A stretch of 64,000 bases of DNA from Macquaria australasica (lineage: Eukaryota; Chordata; Actinopteri; Centrarchiformes; Percichthyidae): assembly GCA_005408345.1 (NCBI GenBank), contig SEMN01000262.1:496001-560000 (forward strand), given 5' to 3'. The position numbers and the translations under genes were made by a program. Each line of letters begins with the position of its first letter. Within the stretch, counting starts at the first letter, position 1. Of this stretch, positions 17,009 to 30,487 are shown in pieces. The notes below the pieces were generated by a model. It saw only the letters and a list, made by a program, of their open reading frames with translations, made no database searches and was not told where the DNA came from.

Positions 17009-19891
17009 GGAGACACTGGGAGGTTTGGTGACAGGCCTGGCCCTTTCACAATCAATAAAACATGCTCAATTCCCAGTGTAATTACTGGATCCAGCACGTC
17101 CTCCTCCCTCTGTGCTTGTAAGCCTTGTGTTCACTCCACACAAAGTTGAGGCATTACTCCCTTAACTGTTGTCCTATATAAAAGGTAACATAAAATTACG
17201 TAGTAGATTTATGTTGCAGGGTTCAGCTAATGAACAAAAAAATGAGGTCAGTGTTATTCTGTATGTTTGTAAAATAATAAAACTGTATCAACTAAATCTA
17301 CACCACTATAGTCTTTTCCAGGTCACATCTCAAATGTCCAAATAAAATGTAACATATTAAAGGTTATTTGAAAATTCTTGTGTTATAGAAGCACCCACTG
17401 TGTGAGGCAAGCATGCCTCACACTTCTTTGAAGGTGATGGACAGCAGCCAAAGTCTTAAGCATAGCCGTGACAGTTGCGCTTCCTGTGCAAGGCAGCATT
17501 AGCCTTAGTATCCTACCACAGGGCAAGGACAAGACTCAACTTCCTGCCCCTCCACTTCCTGTTATTCAGGACCTTCTACATGCCCCTCTGCGGGGGAGTC
17601 AGAGAGAGACGGGGAGACATGGAGAGGAGGAAGAAAGGGAGGGACCACCTTGGGGACACCCTTCCCCTCTGATCCTTCCCCTTATTACAATCCTGACTGA
17701 AAGTCCGAGACTAAACAACAACAGAGGCTCATCTCTTGTGGCTTCGCTCTGTGTGCTTATTATGTTTACTGGAAGGATCATTACACAGGCTGGACGACGT
17801 GCACACGCTGGTCTCAGCCACTCACTTTACAATTAGTAGGCAGAGACCTTTCCTTGTTATTCAAACACTCCACCGGTTACATAAGAATGAATCACAGCTC
17901 TCGCAACACGAGTTAATATACATTGAAACAACAAGATCATGACAGAACTACATTTCTGATAGGATGCAACAGCCTCATGCATGTAATCGAATGTGCATTG
18001 ATATGGGGATTCTGTGAAATAATCCATGACAACGTTCAAGTGTATCGAACTCAAAGTGGCAACACTGCGGCTCGGGTTATGATTAGCTTCTGGCAGACTG
18101 AAGACATAAAGCGAAGCAGACTAAATCCACAGTTTTACCGATTTGTTTCAATGGAGCCTTGACACCAGCGCAGTAGGAAATGAACATCCACCTCTTTGTT
18201 CTTGCTTTCATCAGGAGGTGTTGTACCTGTAAATGGGGCTGTTGGCCTGAGGGGAGTGGAGGCAAGCCAGCCCTCTCACGCTCTCTCCCTCTTCCCTTTT
18301 GTGAGAGTGTGCTTATCTCCCTCTCCAGCAGTGAAAGGCAAGATTGTGGCCCCAGCAGCATCACTAGTGTTAATGTCTCCTGATGCTAATCTGACACACG
18401 GCTGATCCCTCAACAACCATCCCCTCTTTTCAACCCTCCCCCCTTCCTTCTTTCTTGCTTTTTCTCATGATTTCTTTCTTTCTTTTTCTTTCTCTCTTTC
18501 TTTGAACTCATGTTATACATTCCCTCACCTCAGTTTCCAAGGCAACTAATGAGATATAATTAATAAGAGCTATCGCAAGGGCATGCGAACAAAAAAGTGA
18601 AAAAGGAGGCTTTGAGAAATGTAGCGAGAGGTGGGGCAGTCTGCAAAACATGGACTTTCTGCAGCACTTCCCTTTCCTCTGTAAAGCATTGCTTGGGGTG
18701 ACATTTCTCATACCAGAGAATGATTTGAATAACATTTAAAGGAGAGGGTAAAATGATTACGATATGAATACCTTGAAGGTGTTGAAAGAAAATCTAATAG
18801 ATATACATACAAAAGAAAACCCTGCAGGCCAAAATCTTGAGATTTTAAAATGAAGACCAGTAAATGTTTCATAAATTTATATACATTTAAGAAGGTCGTC
18901 AAGCATCTTTCTTGTCTTATTTTGTTAAGCAAATATGTTTCCTCTACATATTAAATCAGTCTGAACCTAACTCAGTCAAGTAAGATATAAAAATGTGACC
19001 TGCACAGTAGGGACAGTCACAAAGCCAGCAGTGAGTGCCTGCACTGAAATGGCAGCCAAGCAGACAGCGAGTGGTTAATCTGCCCTGATGACTGGTAGCT
19101 CAGTCCAACTCTCCAATGACCCAGCTGTAATCCCACATTGGATCAATGCAAGTTCAAACAATCCTCCATGCTGCTAGCACCTTGCTTGGGCTGGGGGATG
19201 GTGCTGTAAGACAGGGACCAGGAGACAGAAAGCTACTTATCACCTCCAAAATGACATCAAAAGGAAAGAAAACCCCACAGGATGAACCTGTGCTCACTGA
19301 GAAAATGTTTCAGTGTAGGCCACATTATAGAGCCGACTAAATGGAAATGATGACGCTCTTCAGATAAATACCGGACATGTATCCAATCTACAAAATCTGA
19401 ATGATGATGAGTGGATATAACAACCAATAACCAAAGGACACCATACGCTGACAGTATTACCAGACAGACATCCTCCATCTCACTCTCACAGTACTGTCAG
19501 GGGATGAGAGGACTATGCAAGGTGACTTTGACTAAGTGCCTTGGGGTTTCATGAGAAAACGCCATTGACATTACATTAATTTCATGTCTCTTTTTTAACT
19601 GACTTAGTGCCACAGAGCCCTGGATAGCAGGGGAAAAAAATGAAACAGACATTTCTGCTTTAGCTTCAAGGCACAGGCAGCGGAGATCTAGAGGCCAGGA
19701 AGACAACAGTGACAAATAGGTGACATGATCAGCTACCAACTTTTTCCTTACTTTTAAGAGTCATTCAACAGAGGGATGAGACATTCGCTCAACAGAGCAG
19801 GATAAATGTTAGTCAGAAACTTTCCACTGCACTTCACGTGTGTTTGGGTTAGATAGCAGGTGTGTGTATGAAAAAGCGACAGAAAGAAAAC

Positions 19892-19911
19892 AAGAGAGAG
19901 AGAGAGAGAGA
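19892..19911. repeat. (AG)n purine run
   Basis: A short AG repeat inside a wider purine-rich stretch (about 19870-19940). Confidence 0.85.
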
Positions 19912-20362
19912 GTCAGACAGAGAGAGTGGGAGAGAGAAAACAGTATGACTGTGTTAACTATGTGGAAAGATGTAAGGGAAACAAGACTAAAAGAAGCACC
20001 CCACGCCCATCCCATCCCACCTCTGTGGTAGTGTGCGGCAGCGGCGTTGTAACATAATTACTGCTGGGACACTTCTATTCCCAATGATCCATTTGCGTCA
20101 GTCAGGTTTTCGAGCCCAGCCAATGAATGGATTCTCAGTTTCTCAAGGATAAAGAGATGACCCTCTCCTAACTGTTATATCCATTTCATGTAGAAAAGCT
20201 ACTCTCCTCCTCAAGGTAAATCCCTTGATGCACATTTGAGTGAAACTTTTATGAACAAAGAAAATGATGATAACTTCCTTGATGCAAGGCTAGGGTGATG
20301 AATTATGTCTCATTAAAAATGAATGCGTTTGACAACTGAGAAATCATAGATGTATGGTACAG

Positions 20363-21052
20363 TTGCTAAAGTGTCCTACTAGCCCCAGTTTATGCCTCTA
20401 AAGTATCACCGTTACATCTGAGTCACAGAGCTAAGCATCCGAGTTTCCGTAAAATAATTACCAAGCGAAAACCCAAAAAGGTCATTTAACAACTCTTACC
20501 GCTGTTCTGAAGGTATTTCCACAATTCTTAAAGACTCTTCTACCCATCTGGATGAAAAAATATTCCATCCACTCCATGACTAAATTATTTTTTACCCATT
20601 TCCCCAAGTTTCTGCGTTTTTTTTCCTAATCCAAACAAAAGTGGTAGCTGGAAATTACATTTCTCCTCACTCGAATTTTTTATCATTTATATTGGTATAT
20701 ATATATATTTCCATACAAAATATCGGGTTAATATTTTGATTGTACTTTACAAAAAGAGCAAAGACAAATGTAATTTCTGGCTCCCCGAATTAGGACATAC
20801 AGTTGCAACTTGAAAAATGGGTTAAAAATATTTTTTTATTGTGCAGCGGACTGAACATTTTTCCATCCAGATGGTTCATAGTCTTTGAGGAATCTGGAAA
20901 TACCTTCAGAACAACTATAAATGTTGTTAGAAGACCTGGATTTTTCAGAGATCGCTGGATGTTTATTTTTTGGAAACTTGGATGCTTAGCTCAGTGACTC
21001 AAATGTAATGGTGATACACGAGAGGCACACTCTGGGGCTCGTGTCCCGCTAA
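20363..21052. mobile_element. 690-bp imperfect palindrome (fold-back element)
   Basis: The two halves are reverse complements centred near 20708. Exact matched pairs include GTTCTGAAGGTATTTCC (20504-20520 with 20896-20912) and AGCTAAGCATCC (20429-20440 with 20980-20991). The outermost pairing is between GTGTCC...AGCCCCAG near 20371-20389 and CTGGGGCTCGTGTCC near 21032-21046. Homology is visible along nearly the whole arm, so the element is almost all inverted repeat with only an AT-rich centre. No transposase ORF is present. I do not recognise the family, and clear target duplications are not visible. Confidence 0.8.
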
Positions 21053-22900
21053 GGTTTCAATCAAACTGTTAAGGCAGTATTTCTCATAGTAGCACAGAGT
21101 AAAGCAGCACTGTGGCTTGAGAAACTTCTCTATTAGATTAACCTCTTGACCCTCAGAAAAAATTTCTAATCAGCCAATCTACAGTATGTCATACTATATC
21201 AGTAAAATGCAATTGACAGGCTAATGGCTAACTACTCACTTCATATTAACACCATTGGTTTAACAAACTATGTCTCTAAGAAAAATGCCTCCATCACCTA
21301 CATTCCTTATGACAGTATGTCAGTTTAACAAGTCAGTGCCTTGACATGGCACAACATCAGTATCCAGCACTCTTTATGGATGAACACTTCCTGTGTCACA
21401 CTTTGCTCCTGCTGATAAAGTTACATGTTACACATCTGAGTGAGTTTTAATGTCAAGTTTCACTATTTCTATTTTGTGTGTGTCACACAGTGTGTGGGAT
21501 AACTTGCTGTAAACTGATGGAGCAAATATTTAAAAGAAACTCTTTGCACACAGACACACAAATACAGTAAAACTAATGCATGCATGGTCCTCGAGGTTTA
21601 TAAATTTGCATAGTATTACAGTGTGGTGCTGTGGTCTGATATGCTATGATGGCATGTGTCCATTTGCATGGTTGTCTATCATCAGATGGACTTCTCACCA
21701 GGGAACAATAAGAATGCCAACACCGTGGGGAGCAACAGTTCCCCACCCTCCCAGGAACCCTGCGAGCTGTGTTAAGTGCCATGGCAGCCTTTTGATGTTG
21801 CACAGACCGCAAACTCAGAGATGGTAAACAGCAAAGATGAACCAAGATCTTCCTCCAGGGGGAATCCACAGTGTAAGGATATTAGAGACGTCATGCATAA
21901 TGTGTCTCAGCAGCAGCACATTTACCCGATCTCAACACATCTTCGGATCCAGATTAGACACTGAGATTCCAGATATTCAATTCTCCCCCGGTGTTTGATG
22001 ATCAGCAGGCAGATTTAACTAACTAAATAGTGAACGCTGCAGATAGACAACAGTTTTTGGTACGCATGTATCCAATATATCCATATTTTTTTGGATTATA
22101 GTTACCGTCTGCCTTCAGAGAATGTCTGCTTTTAATGGAGAAAAAAAATTAAAAAGCTCAGGATAAATATTTGATTTTCTCTTCCCATTTTTATCTTCCA
22201 CTCGATGCCTCTTTCCCACAGTGTTCCATTACATAAAAGGTTTATGCAATCCGAGCAGTGAGGATGGCCATGAGTCATAACAACAGTGAAAAGGGCTGGC
22301 TAAAGTAGCATTGATTTTTTTTTTCTTCTTACGATTTTATGTTATAGAATTAGTCTGTTAATGATCTCACACAGGCCTGTAAATTCACACATAACATTCA
22401 TTTTCAAGTAAAAACACTTCAAATAAAGCAACTGCTCACCCATTTCTGAACATACAGTGTGACACATGCAGGCTGGAATTGGCTGGCAAATGTATAAAAC
22501 CTGAGTTTGTGAATGTTTGTCATGGGGTTTTATGTGAGGAGGTTTCTGTAGCGTCACTTTCATTTTGAATCATCAGTTTGCGTTGTGAATGATGTGTTTT
22601 AACAGTAAACAGCAGTTTTGGACTATCCCTGAAAGCCATATTTCCACAGGGCGGATTTCTTTATCACTGATACAAGCTGGAAAAATGACTTCAATCTGAA
22701 AGATGTTTTCTCTTGTCTATCGCAATTTGAAAATCTATTGACATCAATGAACGGCATTCACTGAGCAAATAATCTAAGGTGTATTTCTGCAGCTACGGCC
22801 CACAGTTTCTCCCAAATCAGATGATGTGTGCTAGCTGTCACATGAACAGTGTGTGCAAACAGTGTGATAGAGAGAGAGGGAGACAGACAGAGAAAGGGAA

Positions 22901-22903
<3 letters not shown>

Positions 22904-22931
<28 letters not shown>
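22904..22931. repeat. (AG)n microsatellite
   Basis: An uninterrupted AG run ending a longer purine tract that starts near 22866. Confidence 0.93.
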
Positions 22932-25799
22932 CCCCCACAGGCCCCGCTGCTGCTTGCCTCTCCAGGAATCTTTTCAGTCAAACTGTTTGCTGATAGCCTC
23001 TGGTCCTGAGTCCCAGGGCCAGCGGCTGATGATGGATGCCACCCCCACCCCCTCCCCCACACACCCCACCTCCTCAACCCCCATATACGTCCTGAACACC
23101 CCTGGCAGTTGGACCAGCGAAAGAGGTTGAGGGGAAGAGGGAAACAAAATCAAGAACAACACAGTCTGACATGAATACAGGCTGGCAACAGCTCACTGGT
23201 GGAAACACTACACCATTTTCAACTAGATCTGCGGCCCACAGCACACAGATGGAAAGTGGACTGGGAGAAAGGGAGAGGACAGACGGGCAGACGCACAAAC
23301 AGCGGGCAGACTCAACACCTCACTCACAATCACAGTCACACTATAGAGAGCTGGGATCTAGAGACTGGAGATGCAATGACTATATAAAATAAATAAATCT
23401 GAATGCCCTTGATTTTAAAAGACCAGTTTTAACTGAATAAATTTTTTAAAAATGACAAATATAGCCTGCCATAGTGCAAAGATTTTGAAAGGGTAATGTT
23501 TCTCCTTTAGGGTGCCGTCTGAACTGAGATGAGATGATATCATAGCTTGTAAAGGTGATATTTGACCAGGCTTACACTTCCCCTAAAGTGGGAAAGGTCA
23601 AAAAGACATTCTTACCATATTGTATCTGGGTCTAACAGTTTGGAAACTCGCGCTCTGGCTAAAAAGAACATGCATAAGGCGACGAGGCGTTGCAGTGTTC
23701 ATGCTGCTAGAGCTCAGCCCTAACAGCAGAGAGGAAGGCAACTTTGAACTGCAAGTCAGAGCCCTGCGGTGGACTGGAGCAGCTTCCAGAGAGCAGAGGG
23801 GGCTGGGTCACTTCCCTTCCCTGTTCATATGGCTGATGTGTGCTGCAGAATAATGGGAGGAATCACATCCCCCCCAGCTGTCCTGGTTCACAAGGCTTCT
23901 CAGACAAACAGAAAAACAAGGATATCACAGGCCAGACCTCTTTCCTGCAGCTTGGGAGACCACAGGGCCGGCCCAGCTGCAGGAGATCCAACTCTTCCTT
24001 CCAGCAGCTACTGGACTTGTAGTCAATGTGCTCGCTGTAGGAGCTGTAACACCCACGTCTCACAGCTGTATTTACTACACCAGCCATTGATAAACACTTT
24101 TCCATGGACCACTACTTGCTATCTTGTGTAACATGTGTAATGGGAGGTTACATTAAATGGTGATAAAGGCTGGAACTGATGTTTCAGATCGGCTGTTTTA
24201 GCACTCGGTTATAACATAGTAAACAGATTCATCACACGGAGCTTACCAGACTTTGAAGAAAGTTTACTTTGCACACAGTTCAATTGTTTGTATATTTGTG
24301 ATGCTGCTACTTAATCGATTCTATACAAAGCCAGAGAAGTCAAATCTCCAGTGAGAGATGCTTTTTAAGATCTACAGTAGAACATCAGGAATTCAATACA
24401 GTGGGGTATATTAGCAATCATGGGAGATCTTTTGATCTAGTAAATTAGATTATAATATATTCCTTTGATTTATGTTTTTTTCAGAGTCTCATTAAAATTC
24501 AGTTAAAATGCAACTCAGCAAAGACATGTCTTTCTTAACTTCCTTTTCAACTATCATTTTTTTCTCTTTGCACGATTCAACTTAATATCACCACAGTATT
24601 GCGTGGCAACATAGTCGCTCACTATTATTACATCTCAGTGCAGGCAAATGTCTGTTTATATGTAAACAACAATAAGAAAACTAGCTAAAAAATAATGACT
24701 AACCAAACCACAGGACACACATGTTTGGGTTCTATGTCCTCCAAGTGTGGCCCACTCACTTTTGAGATGATGCAGTGTGATACTGTGGTTTTTTTTTTGC
24801 ACTCCAGAAAGCCAAAGAAGGAGGAGGAGGCCTGTTAGAAAAGTGCTAAATGACTTGACTTCTCAAAGTCGTCACCTTTGCTCCACCGCAAGCTTCCACA
24901 GTCTACCCTCCCAAACCACATTGTGTGCATGTGCTACTCTTTCTGCTCATTAGAGAATGTGACTTGTCAAAACTTAACACAGTAGCCAGCAACTTAGGGA
25001 ACAAGAAACAATGTATGGTGCTTTAAAAATAGAGGATAAAAACACAATTCTAGATAGAAAGTAACTATGGTGTTATTTTAGGATACTACTGTGGCTACAG
25101 TGGCTTTCTAACACCATGTGTTTGTTTGTTTGTATTCAGAGTCAAAGTCAGCTTCCAGTATGGATGTGGCGTGAGAAACAGACAAGGATCATAGTGGCGA
25201 AAGCAGATTAACAGCAGATTTAGAGTGCGGCTCTGCTTGAGGATCTTCCTGCTGATTCTCCTGGTTGAAGAGGTGAAGAGACCTCCAGTCAGGCCTCGTT
25301 TGGAAGAGCAGGGGAGACAGGAAAAGACGGTGCGGCCTTAAGCTGCTCTGCCCTGCTCAGCAGCACATGTGCTGAGTGAGCCAAACTGGGTGGCTTACCA
25401 CCAGAGGTCTCTGTCAAGGGCAGGACAGTTGAAAGGTCACTGCTAGCTGTCTTGCTATACAAACAGTGCCTCAGTGGGTAATACATTCACCCTCTGAGCT
25501 TTCATCAGGCTATTAGAGGGCCTAAACAATACTGCAGATCTGACGTCCCATGAAATTTCGTTATTTAATGTTAAGAGCTATATGTTTTTATAGCAGTCAT
25601 TATGGCATTTATTAATTATAGATATTCGGAAAGTTTTAAAAACCACTTGTTTAGACAAGTAATAACCTCAGACTGAGTTCTATCAATTGACTCAATGATA
25701 TTTGAAAACTGTACTGAAGTGCATGCACTGAATTTTAATGTTTAAAGGAAAATGATTTTAACTTTGAATCAACCACTCCATGTAAAACGGTAAGCAGTA

Positions 25800-25965
25800 T
25801 TTTGCAAGTTGATGTTGTCTGACACCGAGTGCTAGTTCACACGCATACCAACGGTTCATGATCACAGCACGTCATGCCAACACCACACAGAAAGAAACTG
25901 AACCCAGGACCTCCTCGCAGTGAGGAAGCAGTGCTAACCAAAGGCCCACCGTGACCTATTTAGCA
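25800..25965. repeat. Fragment of a dispersed teleost repeat
   Basis: The segment containing GAACCCAGGACCTCCTCGC, then GTGAGGAAGCAGTGCTAACC and CCCACCGTG, closely resembles the conserved tail of a repeat common in fish genomes, with its 'gtgaggcgacagtgctaacc' box. The family and the 5' limit are not certain. No coding capacity is seen. Confidence 0.5.
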
Positions 25966-28900
25966 TTAATCAAAAGAAAAAAAAAATTTAAAAAGTGTGT
26001 CTCTTGTCTTGAAATCAAACTATAAAACATGTTCTGCTTTAAATTCATAGATTTAGGTCAAATTATTAGAATAATGTACAACAACAGCCAGCTATTTGTT
26101 TACCAAAAAAAGCCGCACCAGTCTTCTCTCTTTTGTCTACAGGGGACAGTCTACAGTTAACTGCGGTCTAAAACATTATCTGCCAGGCTCAAGATTCTGC
26201 ATCCAACCTCCAGGTCTCACAGGAAAACGCTGGAATCTCCATATTGATGATAGAGCTCCAATAAACAATGAATCATGTTACTAAGGCGCTTTTGTTGGTC
26301 AAAGAGAAAGCTGAATAGTTACAATGTGACAGTGAGTATTATCACGCCACTTTTGTTTTTGGAGTGATCTTAAAGGAAAATCTTTAAAAAAACACCAGTT
26401 CAAGCATGCCATAGTACCAAAACTAAGTAAAAATTAAATGTGCAAAGAAAAAAGGAAAGACAATTATTCATTTAAGAGAAAAAAAAGTGTCTGCAATAAT
26501 CTCAATGCATTTGACTCTAAACTTATGCAAACTTTCTGATGTTTCAGTACCTTATTATAGCTAGTTTCATCAACCAAATCAACCACAAAACTGTATTTAT
26601 TGTTCACACTCTTTGCCAGAAAACTCAACTGTACTTAATGCTCACTTTAAGATAACAAGCAGCCCTGTGTAGATGCAAAAATATATATTTTTAAATTGAT
26701 TCACAATCAATATAAAAATATAAAAAATGTATAAAACAACTGTAAAACAATGGTAATATCCACAATTGCTGTAATGTTATAGCTACATTTTCAGTACAAA
26801 AGAACATCTTGGCTTACCAAACAATCAAAGAAACACTATCCTCTTTATTGGACCAAGAATGTTCAGCCTCTATCTCTTATTTTTCAGTCAATACATCCTT
26901 GGCTTTCAGCTTTCTGGTGTTTTGTCCTCCTTGGAAAAATGTCCTGGGAGGAGGAGAGTGGAGGAGAAAGACTTTCACTCAGTGATTCAGAGGCATCGTG
27001 TAAACGCCAGCATTCTCTTTCTGACAACCAGCGTTAATTGCAGATCCGACTCGCCCACACACTCCACATTTCTCCTGGAAGGAGAAGCTGAGACACTGAG
27101 ACTGAAGTGGGATGAGGAGTGCAGTAAAAGATGCTGCAGCTGCCCATTCCTCACACCGTCGCCACCTCTCATTTCTCCCTTTCCACTGAGAACTTGTGCT
27201 AAGACGCAAACACGCACTTACGCACATTTACAGAGACATGCAGGGGCACACAAACATAATATGCAACAAGGCTAAAACATTTAATAAACAGTGGTAGTCA
27301 TCGTGGAATATCCTCCATCTAGCACGCATTACTACATCATCATATCGTTGATTAAATAATACACGGTGGAATCTAATAGATATATTATCAAACCTCTCTG
27401 TGTGTGTTTTTTGCGTAATGGCTAAGACAGAACATTCGGGGTCTGATGAGGTTAGAGCAACAGTTCACCGCATGCATGAGAAAGGCATTTATGATGGCTC
27501 TATCTGGCCTGCACAGACATCATATTCATTCCTTTGACTAATATATGACATAAATTCTTAAAATGATATTCACTTCAGCAGCGTTGAAAGAATCCCTCAT
27601 CTACACATTAGACATAAGAGCTCACGTGATGCAGATCATGAGCAACAAGGCCCATTACTGGCGAGGCCTGGGGCAGCACAGAAGCTAATGACTGCAGATT
27701 GGAGGGTGCTTTACTGCTTTGCTTTAGAAATCACTGGCAACCAGCTGGTATGGTAATGTGCATGCCGTCAGAACAGTGGTAACATAAAATGGACAGTGAA
27801 AAATACAAGTATGCTTTAGTAATGCTGCAACTCATGTTCCTGAAGAATTACTTTAACAATAAAATGTGTCATTGGTTCGACCTGATAACTGAGGGATATA
27901 CTGTAAGCAGTAAAATGTTTACTATTGGGGTTAAGGAAAGTAATACACCAAATACACAGCTTTTAAGGATGCTGATACATGATCATGAATACAATAACAC
28001 AAAACACACTTTACACGTTGCAACATGTCAGAGAACCAAAGGTTTTCCAAAGACTAAATTCATTCCAATAATAACTTGTAAAACAAGAAGTGAATAGATA
28101 TGCTACTGGTATTTTCTGCTGCAGCTGAAAACTACTCCTTCTGCACGATATTAATGAGACGTGTATGGTGAGAAGGTCAAGTTACAGGTGGCCATTACCC
28201 ACTCTGGCGAGGGGTCACAAGACAGACAGCAAAGACCCTCTCTCACAAGCTCTGTTACCAAACTGCCGATGCAGCTTATCTGAAATTCACTGTGCACTGT
28301 CTCAATAGGCTGTCACTTTAAATAATAAAAAAGTGGGATCTTCAAGTGAACAATCACCTTCAAAACATGTTGCATCAATTAACCTGATTGGGTCAGCTGA
28401 GCTTATTAACCCCCACCATATCTCTTAAATAAATGACTGAGTGGTTTACTTTATAATCAGGAGATCAGATATAAGAACCTGAATCCAGTTAAAGTGCCAA
28501 AATAAAAAGAGCCTAGGCTTGATGTCATGCAACTGCCTGTGCTTGGCAAATAGTCTCCTCAAGTTAAATTGATTACGGTATGCTGTAGATATACATACAA
28601 CACTGGTGACACCATGTAGGCTATGTGTGTAGTGATGTCACCGTGCACGGGATGACCCGTCAAGCAATTATCAAAACTGGCAACCTTTAGCGCTCATGTG
28701 CAAAACTCAAAATACATTAAATAATGTTTTACTACATTTTAAGTTAAAGTAGGCTGGGAGGGTTTACGTGTTTTTTTTTAGAAGTTGAATAATGTGCAAA
28801 CTTACAATTTGGTGCAAACTCAAAATCAGACCTCAACTTCTGTTTTCCCTGTGTGAAGTGGCAGCCTGCTGTTGTTGTGATGGCTCAACAGCGTTATTAT

Positions 28901-29428
28901 ATACACATTGATTACTATTTTGCCCAAACGATGCGCCTGTTTTACAAAGCAGCCTCCAGTTTTAAACACCTCACACTTTCGATCCCACGATTAACTGCGA
29001 GGGAGTTTTAAGAAGCATAAACTCACGAACGGACCCTCTTGAAGGACCTACGGTAAAGCGTTTTACCGGCTGCTTACGATGAATCATGTAAAAGTTTCTC
29101 GCGGTTGACTTGATATCAACAGCGCGCGCGTCTGACTGCACCCTTTAAACAGACACTGAGACATTTTACGCCATCAAAATCTTACTGATAATGTACCATG
29201 GCTGGTGTTAAGTGACACGACACGGCTATTAAATGCTGTATCTCATATTGGGCATGTAGCCTACCCCGGAGAAGGTAGTTAGATAGATAGGTACATTCAG
29301 CCTACAGTTAATGTCTCCGTCTCCCAAATGCACTCTACGTCTCCCTCTTGCGCTTTTCTGCTCTCACTCACTGTAGCTACAGTACCGCTGCCATACTCCG
29401 CAACATTGTTTCTATTTCCGTTACTCAC

Positions 29429-29570
29429 CTTTAGTCCCAAGTCAGTCGCCGTGTATAGACACTCTATATCGGTGGCTCCAGTGGATAAACGTAATTTCAG
29501 TTCACATTTACACGCTGACTGCTATTTTAGGGGGAGCTGACAAACTCAGAAAAGCCAGTCTCCCTCTTGT
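29429..29570 (-). other. mef2a: Candidate non-coding first exon of mef2a
   Basis: On the minus strand a consensus donor, AAAG then GTGAGTAA, ends a potential exon at 29429. It lies just downstream of a CpG- and CCAAT-containing region, on the right strand and at a sensible distance upstream of the mef2a start exon. No open frame is required, since MEF2 leaders are non-coding. The exon's 5' end is arbitrary because I see no TATA box, and a CT/CA microsatellite starts at 29605. The assignment is positional inference only. An alternative donor-like GTGAGT on the minus strand lies at 29026-29021. Confidence 0.3.
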
Positions 29571-29604
29571 CAGTGAGAGACTCCTCCCCTTATCTGACGA
29601 ACTG

Positions 29605-29676
<72 letters not shown>

Positions 29677-29680
29677 ACAG
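29605..29680. repeat. Compound (CT)n-(CA)n microsatellite
   Basis: A CT run (29605-29641) passes directly into a CA run with one or two GCA interruptions (29643-29680). It would lie in the mef2a promoter or leader if the promoter placement is right. Confidence 0.96.
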
Positions 29681-29789
29681 CCGTCAAAACATTAGAATAA
29701 ATAGTAAAAGTCTCGCAAATAAAGTGACAATGAATCCGAGTGGTGTTTGGCTTCACACAACAAACACATAGCCTACTTTACTGTTACTG

Positions 29790-29790
29790 T

Positions 29791-29816
<26 letters not shown>
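29790..29816. repeat. (TA)n microsatellite
   Basis: An uninterrupted TA run of about 13 units. Confidence 0.95.
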
Positions 29817-29821
<5 letters not shown>

Positions 29822-30099
29822 TGGTTTTTAATATATTGCTGATGTTTGATTCATGTCATAATCATTATAACAACTCTGTTCCAAAAAGCACTGAGGATGA
29901 GTCAGTTATAAAACAGACTAAACTTGTGGAAACTTTGGCAGAACTAGCAGGCAAAAATAACTAACAAAAAAGTGCAGCTATACAGTAATTATTGAAGTAC
30001 AGTCTGTTTTCTTCTTGACTGACTTTAAATCTGGACAACTACTTTCCAAAATTACTCGGATCAGCCTCATCACATTAGATACATTTGACGTCACATCTC

Positions 30100-30260
30100 T
30101 AAGACAACAGCAATGGAATTTGGTTTAAAGGGCACCACGCGCAGCCAATGAAAACCTGCAGCGCTTGTTGGGCGGCCAATTAGAGGAGGAAGGCGGGACC
30201 TGTTTGACTCGCATATGAGCATGTCACGTGTACGTGCAGGATCAGAGGAGGTGTGGTGCC
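30100..30260 (-). promoter_or_regulatory. Candidate mef2a promoter: paired CCAAT boxes, GC-type motifs, E-box
   Basis: The plus strand shows CCAAT at 30144-30148 and again at 30176-30180, 32 bp apart, which is about three helical turns and typical of paired NF-Y sites. GGGCGG (30170-30175) and GGCGGGAC (about 30192-30199) are nearby, with a palindromic CACGTG at 30225-30230. This locally GC-rich patch is unusual in AT-rich surroundings. Its position fits a CpG-type promoter for mef2a, running left. A divergent unknown transcript running right is also possible. No TATA box is evident. Confidence 0.45.
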
Positions 30261-30487
30261 TGGCCCACCGGCCTGTGTTTACTGGCATTTGGGAGCAGGT
30301 GCGATAGAAATCCGGCACAATTATCATCTACTGTTTCAATTATGTATTTAATATGAATGGGACGAACGTGTGGTCAGGTTTGGACAGGGTATAACTACAA
30401 GCACATGGGCACCTATTATGAACAAATGTAACAGTTTAAACTTATTACAAGTTAATAGGGCTACATGGTTCACATAGGGTTTGAATA

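Larger units (their letters stand above)
12671..29428 (-). other. mef2a: Probable mef2a 5'-UTR intron
   Basis: The start exon has a good acceptor upstream of its ATG, so at least one non-coding exon must lie further right. This stretch is the likely intron. It contains an inverted-repeat element (13174-13557), CA/GT microsatellites, a repeat beginning at 15767, a large fold-back palindrome (20363-21052), purine runs and scattered unassigned sequence. Several non-coding exons could be hidden here and cannot be recognised by eye. No protein-coding exon is supported. The right boundary depends on a tentative exon at 29429. Confidence 0.5.
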
